Below are positions 7,571 to 16,228 of a stretch of 64,000 nucleotides of DNA, piece by piece. The stretch comes from Verrucomicrobiota bacterium (GTDB lineage Bacteria > Verrucomicrobiota > Verrucomicrobiia > JADLBR01), in the NCBI GenBank assembly GCA_029560585.1, contig JAKQKQ010000106.1, forward strand, positions 1-64,000, given 5' to 3'. Numbering within the stretch: the first letter of the stretch is position 1; each line of letters begins with the position of its first letter. The notes under the pieces were generated by a model. That model did not search any database. It was not told the origin of the DNA and saw nothing but the letters and a program-made list of their open reading frames with translations. The translations under genes were made by a program, and so were the position numbers.

Positions 7571-8740
7571 ATGGCACTGTGCGGTGTTTCACGTATGATG
7601 GGGCCGAGGTTCTGGCACGTTCTTCTGATATTTGCGACACTGGCGGCGCCGTTCGTGGCACGCGGAGAGGACCAGGCGATCGATTTCGACAAAGCCCGGC
7701 AGATTCTCGAGCGCGGCAAACGGGGCGAAAAGGTCACCGACGAGGAGCGGGCCTACGTCCAGAGGGCGATCGAGGCGCGCCGGAAGGCGCAGGCCAACCA
7801 GCCTCAGGGCAAAGGCGGGAAGGGACTTCCGCCGCCGCCTCCGAAGTGGACAGAGCACCTCATCCCGTTGACGGAACTGGGCACCGCAAAGTACAAGGGC
7901 GAGGAGGGCGGCCTTTACGGCGGCGGCAGCAATCAACCGCCCAAGGCACATTTCGAAGCCACCATGAGAGAATCGGCGAAGATCCGCCCGCTGGACGACG
8001 ACGGCAAACCTGCAGATGGCGGCAAGATCGGCGTCCTGTCGGTGGGCATGTCCAACACTACGCAGGAGTATTCGCGCTTCATCGCCCTGGCCAACGCCGA
8101 TCCGCAGAAGCCGCCCGAGGTCGTTCTCGTGGATGGGGCGCAGGGCGGCCAGACCGGAACGCGGTGGGCCGACCCCGATGCGCCGCTGTGGTTGACGGTG
8201 GACGAACGCGTCAAGAGCGCCGGTCTGAGTTCCAAACAGATCCAGGTCGCCTGGATGAAGCAGGCCGAGGCCGGCCCGGCGCGAATGGGCGAATTCCCAA
8301 AGCACGCGGAGGTGCTCAGGGACAACCTCGTCGTGGTGCTGGGTCACCTGAAGCGGCGCTTTCCCAATCTCCGCATCGTGTATCTCTCCAGCCGCATCTA
8401 CGGCGGCTACGCCATCACGTCGCTGAACCCGGAACCCTATGCCTACGAGGAGGCGTTCTCGATGAGATGGCTGATTCAGGACCAGATCGCAGGCAAGAGC
8501 GAACTCAATTATGACCCGGCCCGCGGCGAGGTGAAATCCCCGCTGCTGCTGTGGGGACCCTATCTCTGGGCGGACGGCGAGATGCCGCGCAAGGCCGACG
8601 GCTTCACCTATGCGCGCGAGGACCTCTCGGAACGCGATGGCACTCACCCCAGCGAGACCGGCCGCACCAAGGTCGCCGAGCTGTTGCTGAAATTTCTGAA
8701 GACCGACCCCACCGCCAAGTCATGGTTTGCCCGCAATTGA
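7571..8740 (+). CDS. Exported SGNH-like hydrolase, copy 1
   Basis: A 389-residue protein. The start at 7571 follows GGAG by six bases and opens a signal peptide (hydrophobic core about 17-30). The candidate catalytic Ser161 lies in VLSVGMSN, where block I of GDSL/SGNH hydrolases normally is. The C-terminal Asp356-G-T-His359 (DGTHPSE) matches the SGNH catalytic Asp-xx-His, and LSSRIYGGY resembles the third block. The N-terminal 40-90 region is charged and ends in a proline run. It is paralogous to the next gene (shared WGPYLWA, EPYAYE and DPARGEVK). SGNH enzymes of this kind deacetylate glycans; the exact substrate is unknown. Confidence 0.72.
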   Translation: MALCGVSRMMGPRFWHVLLIFATLAAPFVARGEDQAIDFDKARQILERGKRGEKVTDEERAYVQRAIEARRKAQANQPQGKGGKGLPPPPPKWTEHLIPLTELGTAKYKGEEGGLYGGGSNQPPKAHFEATMRESAKIRPLDDDGKPADGGKIGVLSVGMSNTTQEYSRFIALANADPQKPPEVVLVDGAQGGQTGTRWADPDAPLWLTVDERVKSAGLSSKQIQVAWMKQAEAGPARMGEFPKHAEVLRDNLVVVLGHLKRRFPNLRIVYLSSRIYGGYAITSLNPEPYAYEEAFSMRWLIQDQIAGKSELNYDPARGEVKSPLLLWGPYLWADGEMPRKADGFTYAREDLSERDGTHPSETGRTKVAELLLKFLKTDPTAKSWFARN

Positions 8741-9996
8741 GGACAAGATCGATCCCGTTCGTCACGCTGGCGCTGGCCGCACTCCTCGTCTCCTGCGGCC
8801 CCTTGCGCGCGGCCGAATCGGAACCGCCCATCGACGCGATGCGAGGGCGGGAGCTCATGCAGCGATCCGCCCGCGGCGAGGCACTCACCGCCGAGGAGTC
8901 GGCTTATCTCGAGCGCGTGAAACGGGAGATCCGCAGGCGTGCCGCCGGCAAGAAGGGCCCCATCCCACCGGGCGGACCCCAGCGCCAGGTCGTGGTGTCT
9001 ACGAATGACTGGAGCGCGCTGGTGCCCATCACCGACATGACGGCGCCCTACAAGGGCGAAGACGGCGGCCTCTATGGCGCGGGCGGCAACACGCCGCCCG
9101 AGGCGCATCGGGTCGCCTACCTGAAGGAGTCGGAGAAGATCCGCCCCCTCGACGTCGGGGGTCGCGCCTCGGGCGATGGCAAGATCGGCCTGATCACGAT
9201 CGGCTTCTCCAACCCCTCGATTGAATCGGAGGATTTCAAACGCGCCGCGGATGCGGATGCGCAGAAGTCGCCACACGTCATCATCGTCAACGGATGCATG
9301 GGCGGGCGCTCGGCGGTCATGTGGGCATGGGACGGCGCGGACGTCCTGCCGGGGGCCGAGCGGGAGCGGCTCGACCGGGAAATGGATCTCCTCGGCATGC
9401 CAAAGGAGAATCGGCGCACCGCGGCCGGCGTCGCAAGAGACACGTGGCCGACCCTGGCGAAACGGATCGAGACGGCCGGCCTTGCGCCGGCGCAGGTGCA
9501 GGCATGCTGGCTCAAGCACGTCGAGGCGAACCCGAAACCGCTCGGCGAATTCCCGGCCCACGCCCGCGCGTTGCAGGCCGACATCGCGGCCATCCTCCAG
9601 ATCGCGCGGCATCATTATCCGAACCTGCGCGTCGTAGTTCTGTCCAGCCGCACGTTCGGGGGATGGTCGGGGCGGCAGAGCGGCAGCCCGGAGCCGTACG
9701 CCTACGAATCGGGTTTCGCCACGCGCTGGCTCGTGCAGGCCCAGATCCGGGGCGACGCGGCCCTCAACTTTGACCCCGCACGCGGCGAGGTGAAGGCGCC
9801 GCTGGTCTTGTGGGGACCCTACCTCTGGGCGTGTGGCAATTCGCCGCGGAAGCTCGATGGGCTGACCTGGACGCAGAACGACGTGCGCTCTGATCAACTG
9901 CATCCGAACGAAAATGGCTGCAAGAAGACGACAACGTTGCTGCTGAACTTCTTTATGAGCGACGCGGGCGCGCGCAAATGGTTCGTCAAACCATAG
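8722..9996 (+). CDS. SGNH-like hydrolase lipoprotein, copy 2
   Basis: A 424-residue paralogue of the preceding gene, overlapping its end by 19 bases, so the pair is probably translationally coupled. The N-terminus has a lipobox (L-V-S-C25), so this copy should be membrane-anchored while copy 1 has an ordinary signal peptide. Ser163 in ITIGFSN and Asp391-Q-L-His394 (DQLHPNE) form the expected catalytic pair. A region near 178-225 with GCMGGRSAVMWAWDGA is longer than in copy 1 and may alter substrate choice. It probably acts on glycan esters at the cell surface or in the periplasm. Confidence 0.72.
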   Translation: MVCPQLRTRSIPFVTLALAALLVSCGPLRAAESEPPIDAMRGRELMQRSARGEALTAEESAYLERVKREIRRRAAGKKGPIPPGGPQRQVVVSTNDWSALVPITDMTAPYKGEDGGLYGAGGNTPPEAHRVAYLKESEKIRPLDVGGRASGDGKIGLITIGFSNPSIESEDFKRAADADAQKSPHVIIVNGCMGGRSAVMWAWDGADVLPGAERERLDREMDLLGMPKENRRTAAGVARDTWPTLAKRIETAGLAPAQVQACWLKHVEANPKPLGEFPAHARALQADIAAILQIARHHYPNLRVVVLSSRTFGGWSGRQSGSPEPYAYESGFATRWLVQAQIRGDAALNFDPARGEVKAPLVLWGPYLWACGNSPRKLDGLTWTQNDVRSDQLHPNENGCKKTTTLLLNFFMSDAGARKWFVKP

Positions 9997-10004
9997 AATC
10001 CACC

Positions 10005-11369
10005 ATGCGAACGACCATCATCAGTGCCGCAATCGTGTCGACTGCGACGATCGCGCTCTCAGGCACAACCCTCGTGCGCGGAGATGACGATTCGCCCCTC
10101 ACTCAGCTTGCTTTCCAGCGGTCCATGCGATCGGGGGTTCGCGACGCCAACGGCAACCCCATTGCCGGCACGGAGGTGATGCACCTGGTGCCGCACAAGG
10201 GCCTGCTTTACGCCAGCACGAGCCTTTGGATGGAAAGCGATCCATCCATCCCGAAGGCGTGCCAGATTATCGTGCTGGATTCGCCCAAAGGTCAGTGGCG
10301 CGTGGAGCATCAGTTCACCACAAACAACTTGCGGTACGGCAGCCTGCGGGAGGTCACGTTTTCCACCGACGCCACCGGTAAGGCGATTGCGCCGGTTGAC
10401 CTGCTGCTGGCCGCGCCGGATGTCAGAAGCGGGCCAGTGGAAGTCTTCTGCCGCGAGGAAACCACCGGGGATTGGGTCGCCTCGGGGTTGGGGACGGTCA
10501 CAAGGGGCGCCACCACCCGCGCCATGGGATTGCACCGGGACAAGGTCACGGGGATTGACCGCATCTTCGCCGGCAACAGACCGCTGGGCGTCATTAGCGG
10601 CGTTTACGACCCGGCGGCGCCGGGCCGCATCCGCTGGGACAAGACACCCGAGTTTCCGACGCCGGAAGGGGAGCGCGTCATGGGCTTCTGCGATTGCAAC
10701 GGAATCCTATACTGTGCAACCACGCGCCACATCTTCCAGCGCACCGACGGCGTGGCGCCGGCGTGGAAAAAGGTCTATTTCTGCGAAAAAGAAATCCCCC
10801 CTGTCGGCATTCGCGGTCTGACGTCCGTGCCGAGACCGGGCGGGAAGGGCGAGGTGCTCTGGTTCGTCGCATTGCGGAAGGTCCGCCGGTTGGACCCCGG
10901 CGACGGGTTCAAGGAAACCATCGAGTTGGATATGCCCGTGTTCCTGACGGAAAAGCTGGGCCTTCCAGTGACTGGTGCCCTCTCCGCTTACAACGAATTG
11001 ATGCCCTACGTGATGCCCGGCTCGGGCGAAAGGCTCTGGCTGTTTGGATTTCAGTGTTCCCACCCGGCGGCGGTCATCAACTCGCATCCGCGCATCAAAG
11101 CGCGCGTGCAGAAGCAGGACACCGTCCGGGGAGGGCGCGCCGGCAACGGGCGTTACTGCATCCGCCACGCGAAGGGGGCGGACATCACCTATGAGGTGGC
11201 GGAGATCACCGACCCACGCGAGCCGCAACTGGTCTCCACCCGCACCATAGCCGTGTCGCCGTTCCCGCAGGACCGGGGCAAGGTGTTGTATTTTGGTGGT
11301 TACGACTGCAACAGCGTTCCGTCCCACGACACCGCATGGATTTACCGGGGGGAACCGCGCGCCCCATGA
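10005..11369 (+). CDS. Exported beta-propeller-like protein, function unknown
   Basis: A 454-residue protein whose signal peptide covers residues 1-26. The rest is made of repeated beta-strand segments with Gly, Trp and aromatic residues (VPHKGLLYAS, DCNGILYCATTRH, MPGSGERLWLFGFQ), which suggests a propeller fold. I see no catalytic motif. It has several Cys residues, some perhaps in disulphides. It lies nine bases after the SGNH lipoprotein and 49 before the next hydrolase, in the same direction. Propellers of this sort in Verrucomicrobiota and Planctomycetota are mostly uncharacterised; ligand binding or a lyase activity is possible. Confidence 0.65.
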   Translation: MRTTIISAAIVSTATIALSGTTLVRGDDDSPLTQLAFQRSMRSGVRDANGNPIAGTEVMHLVPHKGLLYASTSLWMESDPSIPKACQIIVLDSPKGQWRVEHQFTTNNLRYGSLREVTFSTDATGKAIAPVDLLLAAPDVRSGPVEVFCREETTGDWVASGLGTVTRGATTRAMGLHRDKVTGIDRIFAGNRPLGVISGVYDPAAPGRIRWDKTPEFPTPEGERVMGFCDCNGILYCATTRHIFQRTDGVAPAWKKVYFCEKEIPPVGIRGLTSVPRPGGKGEVLWFVALRKVRRLDPGDGFKETIELDMPVFLTEKLGLPVTGALSAYNELMPYVMPGSGERLWLFGFQCSHPAAVINSHPRIKARVQKQDTVRGGRAGNGRYCIRHAKGADITYEVAEITDPREPQLVSTRTIAVSPFPQDRGKVLYFGGYDCNSVPSHDTAWIYRGEPRAP

Positions 11370-11418
11370 AACACTTCCGCTCGAAGAAAGTCTTTCGGGG
11401 GCAAAAGGAGCTTCGCGT

Positions 11419-12444
11419 ATGAACGACAGACCAGAGGGGAAGTTCCGAGTAAACCACATCGCCATTCAACTGGTGGCGGTTGGCCTCGTCGCACTAGCAA
11501 CCCCGGCCGACGCCCAGGTGCCCCGACCGATGCCTTTGCCCGGCAACGTCGATAAGCGCGATGTGACGATCTGGAGCGATGGCGTGCGGATGGCCGGCGA
11601 CCTCTATCTTCCGAAAGAACTGAAGAAGGACGCGAAACTGCCCGCCGTGTTGTTCTGCGCCGGCACCGGCGGCACGAAGAAAGGCACGCCGCGACAGCTC
11701 GCGCCAAGGTTCGTGCAGGCGGGGTTCGTGTTCTTGGCGTTCGACTACCGCGGTTGGGGCGAGAGCGACAGCCGACTGATGTCGCTCGACAAACAGCCCG
11801 CGCCCGACGCCAAGAGCGAGATCGCGGTCCGCGCGCGGGCGATCCGCTGGCAGATGGATTTTGCGGACCAGGCGATGGACATCCGTGCGGCAATCAGTTT
11901 CCTCGCCGGCGAACCGAACGTTGACCCGCAACGCATCGGCATCTTGGGCACCAGTTATGGAGGCGGGCTGGTGACATGGACCGCCGGCAACGATCCGCGC
12001 GTCAAATGCGTCGCCGCCCAGGTGGGTGGCATGGGTGGCGGGCGCGGTCCGGCGGTAGAGCAGAACGCGTATGATCTCGCGACCAAGCAGGCGCGCGCCG
12101 AAACTGAACCGGTGCCGTTCGAGACCGGCAAGATGGGCGGAAAGATGGCGCGCTACGAGAACATGCGGGTCAATCCCGCGAAGAGCATCGGCTTCAGTGC
12201 CATCGAGGCCGCCGAGAAAATCCGAGTGCCGATGATCATCATTGACGCCGAGAACGAGGAACTGATGGACCGCCATAAGAACGGCGAGCAGGTCGCCGAG
12301 ATTTTGAAAAGGAACGGCGTGCCGGTAGCCTATCACGTCCTCAAAGGCATGACGCACTACGATATTTACCGCGCCGGTTTCGAGGAAGCGACGCGGCTCG
12401 AACTGGAGTGGTTCACCAAGCACATGATGAAGACGACACCATGA
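11419..12444 (+). CDS. Exported alpha/beta-hydrolase, dienelactone/X-Pro-peptidase-like
   Basis: A 341-residue hydrolase. The start is set by AAAGGAG eight bases upstream. A signal peptide (about 10-32) is followed by a DLYLP strand and the oxyanion region around CAGTGG. The nucleophile is Ser179 in G-T-S-Y-G-G, with Asp in IIDAENEE and His in GMTHYD as the likely partners. The RGWGESDSR segment is typical of the X-Pro dipeptidyl-peptidase/dienelactone-hydrolase group. Many homologues in saccharolytic bacteria are glycan esterases. The stop overlaps the start of the next gene as ATGA. Confidence 0.82.
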   Translation: MNDRPEGKFRVNHIAIQLVAVGLVALATPADAQVPRPMPLPGNVDKRDVTIWSDGVRMAGDLYLPKELKKDAKLPAVLFCAGTGGTKKGTPRQLAPRFVQAGFVFLAFDYRGWGESDSRLMSLDKQPAPDAKSEIAVRARAIRWQMDFADQAMDIRAAISFLAGEPNVDPQRIGILGTSYGGGLVTWTAGNDPRVKCVAAQVGGMGGGRGPAVEQNAYDLATKQARAETEPVPFETGKMGGKMARYENMRVNPAKSIGFSAIEAAEKIRVPMIIIDAENEELMDRHKNGEQVAEILKRNGVPVAYHVLKGMTHYDIYRAGFEEATRLELEWFTKHMMKTTP

Positions 12445-13472
12445 ACACACAAAGGGATATCAGCATACAGACCAGGCAACTGGACCGGCGCGAGTTTCTG
12501 AAGAGGGTCGCGCAAGTGACCGTGGCCGCACCACTCGTCGCCCGCGCCGCCGAGACGCCGAGTCCACGTGCTGCGCGGATCTCGTACTTCTGCAACGGCC
12601 AGATTCACGTGAATGAGCTGGGCCAGCCGGAACGGAAGCCTCTGACTCCGGGCCAGCCCTATTGGGACTTCAAGCCGTCGTGGTCGAAGACCGGGAACCA
12701 CCTCGTCTGTTTCCGCAGGCTCAAGGACGACCCGGTCACCGTCAACTGGAAGAGCGCGATCTTCATCATCGACGCGGACGGCACTGGATTCCAAACGTTG
12801 AGCGACGGCACACACACGGATTTCAATCCGACCTGGACGCGCGACGGCCTCAACACGCCCATCTGGAACCGGAAGAACGAGAAGGGCCGCGGTTTCATCG
12901 TTATGCAAAGCAAGGTGGGCGGCAAGCCGGGCGAGGAGGTCGCGGTCACCGAGGCGAATTTTCATAATTGGGCGCATTCGTGCCTCATGGATGGCCGGAT
13001 TGTCGTAACCGCGTCTCCGCCGAAGCAGGCCGCGGGCATCTTCTTGCTGACGCGCCGGGAAGGGCCAAAGCCAATTTACGAGCGCGTCCAGTGCGAACTG
13101 ACAGGCAAGGGCATCTTTCACCGCATGAGCGTTTCGCCCAGCGAGAAGAAGATCTGCTTCGAATACATCACCCACGAGCACCAGAAACTACTCAAAACCG
13201 GAGAACCCGGACACACGCTTTATCTCGCGGATTTCGATGTCGAAAAACGGACGATCGCGAACCTCAAGGCGTTTGCCAACGCGGAGGCCAAACCGATTTG
13301 GTTTGCTTATGCGCGCTGGATTGATGGCGAGTCGGCGATCGTCTATCACTCGACCCAAACCGGCAAGGGGCAGCTTTACGTGTATCGTCTGGAAGACAGC
13401 TCGACCACACGGGTGTCCACTAACCCAAAAGCCGATTACCGCTACCCGCACGGCGAAGCCGCTCCGTGCTAG
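12441..13472 (+). CDS. Tat-exported PD40/TolB-like propeller protein
   Basis: A 343-residue protein with a twin-arginine signal (D-R-R-E-F-L-K then AAPLVARA). The mature part has repeated WD40-like/PD40 strands (RISYFCNGQIHV, PSWSKTGNHLVCF, IFIIDADGTGFQ, NPTWTRDGLNTPIW), resembling TolB propellers and oligogalacturonate-lyase-like proteins. Export by Tat means it folds, or binds a ligand, before crossing the membrane. It overlaps the previous gene by four bases and is 16 bases from the next, another Tat substrate. A lyase function is possible, but I cannot see enough catalytic residues to claim it. Confidence 0.75.
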   Translation: MNTQRDISIQTRQLDRREFLKRVAQVTVAAPLVARAAETPSPRAARISYFCNGQIHVNELGQPERKPLTPGQPYWDFKPSWSKTGNHLVCFRRLKDDPVTVNWKSAIFIIDADGTGFQTLSDGTHTDFNPTWTRDGLNTPIWNRKNEKGRGFIVMQSKVGGKPGEEVAVTEANFHNWAHSCLMDGRIVVTASPPKQAAGIFLLTRREGPKPIYERVQCELTGKGIFHRMSVSPSEKKICFEYITHEHQKLLKTGEPGHTLYLADFDVEKRTIANLKAFANAEAKPIWFAYARWIDGESAIVYHSTQTGKGQLYVYRLEDSSTTRVSTNPKADYRYPHGEAAPC

Positions 13473-13488
13473 GAAACTGGGCGGGAAC

Positions 13489-14505
13489 ATGAGTCATCAA
13501 TCTGCCATTGGACGCCGTGAGTTCATCAAAGCGGTGGCCCTGTTGCCGGCGCTCGCCAGCGACTTGCCCTTGGCAGGTGCGCCGGACAAATCCGCGGGAG
13601 AACTTCCGATTCGCACCCTGGGCAAAACCGGCTTGCAACTGCCCATCCTCGGCTACGGCGGGGCTGGCTTGCCCACGAAATGGGGCAATCCCCTGTCGCA
13701 GGAGGATCGGGTGGCCCTGGTCCGGTACGCCCACGACCGGGGCGTGCGCTATTTCGACACTTCGCCGGGTTACTTTGAAAGCCAAGCCATCATGGGCGAG
13801 GCGCTTAAAGACCGACGGCGAGACGTGTGTCTGGTAACAAAAGTTGACGGCACCCGTCCCGAGGCCGTGCGTCGCCAAGTCGAGACTTCACTAAAAACGC
13901 TCCAGACCGATCATGCTGACATTCTGCTGATTCATGGCACACCGGGCATTGAGCAGATGAGCGTCGCGCAGGCGATGAAAATCCACGGCGAGATCGTCAA
14001 GCTCCGCGACGCAAAGATGACCCGCTTCATCGGATTCTCCGCGCACGGCTACTTCGACAAGGCGCTGGCCCTGATCAACTCGGGCGGATTCGACCTCTGC
14101 ATGCTAGCCTGCGGCTACGTGCCGCGCGGCCACAATCAGCTCTGGACACCCCGAACGACCCAACTGCGCGACGCCTGCCTGGCCAGGGCACACGAACTTG
14201 GCATGGGCATCGCCGCGATGAAAGTCATCGGCGGCGGCTGGCTGGGCGCCTGGTCGGGTCACCTCGTGCCGGGATTCGACAAGGAACGTCTCGCGCAACT
14301 GCCCGGCGCCGCGATCCGCCACGTGTTGGGGGATCCGCGTGTCCACATGTTGGTCATCGGCATGCGCCTGCGGAAAGAAGTTGATGCCAACCTCGACATG
14401 CTCTCGAACGCCGCCATTTGCACACCGCAAGATCGCACGCTGCTGGAGGAGTTCACCGCCAGGCTCCTGGAAACCGACACGGCCCGCAAGTTCAGGGTTG
14501 AGTGA
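13489..14505 (+). CDS. Tat-exported aldo/keto reductase
   Basis: A 338-residue aldo/keto reductase with a twin-arginine signal (G-R-R-E-F-I-K). The catalytic tetrad is present: Asp and Tyr in RYFDTSPGYF, Lys in LVTKVDG and His in LLIHG. The barrel is otherwise normal in length. A periplasmic, NAD(P)-using AKR must carry its cofactor through Tat already bound, which fits the signal. In this cluster it may oxidise or reduce sugar carbonyls released from the glycan, but the substrate is inference. It sits between the Tat propeller and the first sulfatase. Confidence 0.88.
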   Translation: MSHQSAIGRREFIKAVALLPALASDLPLAGAPDKSAGELPIRTLGKTGLQLPILGYGGAGLPTKWGNPLSQEDRVALVRYAHDRGVRYFDTSPGYFESQAIMGEALKDRRRDVCLVTKVDGTRPEAVRRQVETSLKTLQTDHADILLIHGTPGIEQMSVAQAMKIHGEIVKLRDAKMTRFIGFSAHGYFDKALALINSGGFDLCMLACGYVPRGHNQLWTPRTTQLRDACLARAHELGMGIAAMKVIGGGWLGAWSGHLVPGFDKERLAQLPGAAIRHVLGDPRVHMLVIGMRLRKEVDANLDMLSNAAICTPQDRTLLEEFTARLLETDTARKFRVE

Positions 14506-14596
14506 CATGAGACGCTGGCTAGCGACTTTTGGCTGGGTCGCTCCACCAAGCCGCCCCTCCCAGTCGGTCGATGCAATTCTGGCTTGGAGCAGATGC

Positions 14597-16228
14597 ATGC
14601 ATTCAAAACTTTGCAGGCTACTCGTTGGCCTCGCTTTGATCGTCGCCGTGGTTTGCACGGGGGCGGCGCGGGGAGGAGACGCCAAGGCTGAAAACGAGGA
14701 TGCGCGCCGCCCGAACATCCTGTGGATCATGTGCGACCAGCTGCGCTACGACTGCGTGGGCGCCAACGGCAACGCGATCATCAGGACGCCGAACCTTGAC
14801 CGATTGGCGGGGCGGTCCGCGAATTTTTCCAACGCGTTTGTGCAGGCGCCGGTGTGCGTGCCGTCACGCGCGTCATTCTTCACCGGCCGCTATCCGCACA
14901 GCCATCGCAACCGCGTCAACTATACGCCGCTGGCGACCTGCGAGGTGTTGTTGCCGGCCCGGCTCCAGCGCGCCGGCTACCGCACGGCGCTGGTCGGCAA
15001 GACGCACCTCTATTATCAATATCCGCCGACCCCCGACGAAGCGCGGCGCACCGGCTTCGATCTGGTGGATTTGCATGACGGGGCCGGATTCACAGACCAG
15101 TGGTCGGACTATGTGAGGTGGCGCCAGGCAAACGACCCGCTGCGTGACATGCAGTATCGGCGGCTGGCGCGTACGGTCCGGCAGCTTCGCGACAGTCTGC
15201 CGTCGGACGCGAATCCGTTCCGTTCGGCGATCGACGAGCGGTTCACCGAGACGACATGGACTGGGCTGCGCGCGTGCGAACGGCTGAAGGAGTTGGCGTC
15301 CGGCGACCGGCCCTTCTTCCTCTTTTGCTCGTTCTGGAAACCGCACGGCCCCTACGAAGTGCCGGTGCCGTTCGATTCGATGTATGGCAACGTGGAGATT
15401 CCGCTGCCCGCGCCGGAGACCGCCGAGACGATCGGCCGCTTGCCGCCACCGCTCCAGAAGCTCATCCTGCGCGGCAAGAGGGCGGAATACGGCATGGACC
15501 GTAAGGAGCTTCAGTGGCTCTACCGCAGCTACTACGGAACGGTCAGCCATCTGGACCGAGAAATCGGGCTCATCCTCGACGCGCTGAAGGCTGCCGGTGT
15601 CGCTGAGGAGACCATCGTGGTATTCACGTCAGACCACGGCGACCAACTCCTCGAACATGGCCTGACGGGCAAGAATTGCTTCTTTGAGGCCTCGGTCCAT
15701 ATCCCGCTGATGATCCGGTCACCAGCCCGCATTCGACCGGGACGGTATGAGGCGCTGGTCGAGAGCGTGGACGTGCTGCCGACGCTGCTTGAACTCATCG
15801 GATTACCGGAGCCGCTGGAGTGCCAGGGCCGCAGCCTACTGCCCCTGTGCGATGGCTCGGGCCGGCAGGCGTACGCGCGCGAGGCCGTGTTCGCCGAGAA
15901 CATCATCCCGGAAGTCATTACCGGCGGGAACATGGACTTCCCGTTCGAGAAGGGCAAAGGCGTGAAGGGCATTCGCCATCCCGACGCGAAGATGGTCCGC
16001 ACCGCTCGCTGGAAATACAATTACTACCCGGAGGGCCATGCCGAGTTGTATGACTTGAAGAACGATCCTCACGAACAACGCAACCTCGCCGCCGACCCGG
16101 CCCAGAAGGCTGTTGTGGACGAGATGAGGCAGCGGCTCATGAACTGGTTGATCACCGCCGACGAGGCCGATCAGGTCGCTCCCCGCTGGATCATTCCCCG
16201 CCCGAGCGAGGAAGCAAAGCAGCCATGA
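14597..16228 (+). CDS. Exported S1 family sulfatase, first of cluster
   Basis: A 543-residue sulfatase. The start at 14597 follows GGAG by seven bases and opens a signal peptide (1-25). The formylglycine site is C87-V-P-S-R91. The metal site starts with IMCDQ and includes TSDHGDQL. It should need a formylglycine-generating enzyme, which is not in the window. The CDQ and DHG forms resemble the choline-sulfatase/idose-sulfatase side of the family rather than typical ADDLGYG arylsulfatases. Its end overlaps the next gene as ATGA. It probably desulfates a glycan in the periplasm. Confidence 0.92.
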   Translation: MHSKLCRLLVGLALIVAVVCTGAARGGDAKAENEDARRPNILWIMCDQLRYDCVGANGNAIIRTPNLDRLAGRSANFSNAFVQAPVCVPSRASFFTGRYPHSHRNRVNYTPLATCEVLLPARLQRAGYRTALVGKTHLYYQYPPTPDEARRTGFDLVDLHDGAGFTDQWSDYVRWRQANDPLRDMQYRRLARTVRQLRDSLPSDANPFRSAIDERFTETTWTGLRACERLKELASGDRPFFLFCSFWKPHGPYEVPVPFDSMYGNVEIPLPAPETAETIGRLPPPLQKLILRGKRAEYGMDRKELQWLYRSYYGTVSHLDREIGLILDALKAAGVAEETIVVFTSDHGDQLLEHGLTGKNCFFEASVHIPLMIRSPARIRPGRYEALVESVDVLPTLLELIGLPEPLECQGRSLLPLCDGSGRQAYAREAVFAENIIPEVITGGNMDFPFEKGKGVKGIRHPDAKMVRTARWKYNYYPEGHAELYDLKNDPHEQRNLAADPAQKAVVDEMRQRLMNWLITADEADQVAPRWIIPRPSEEAKQP

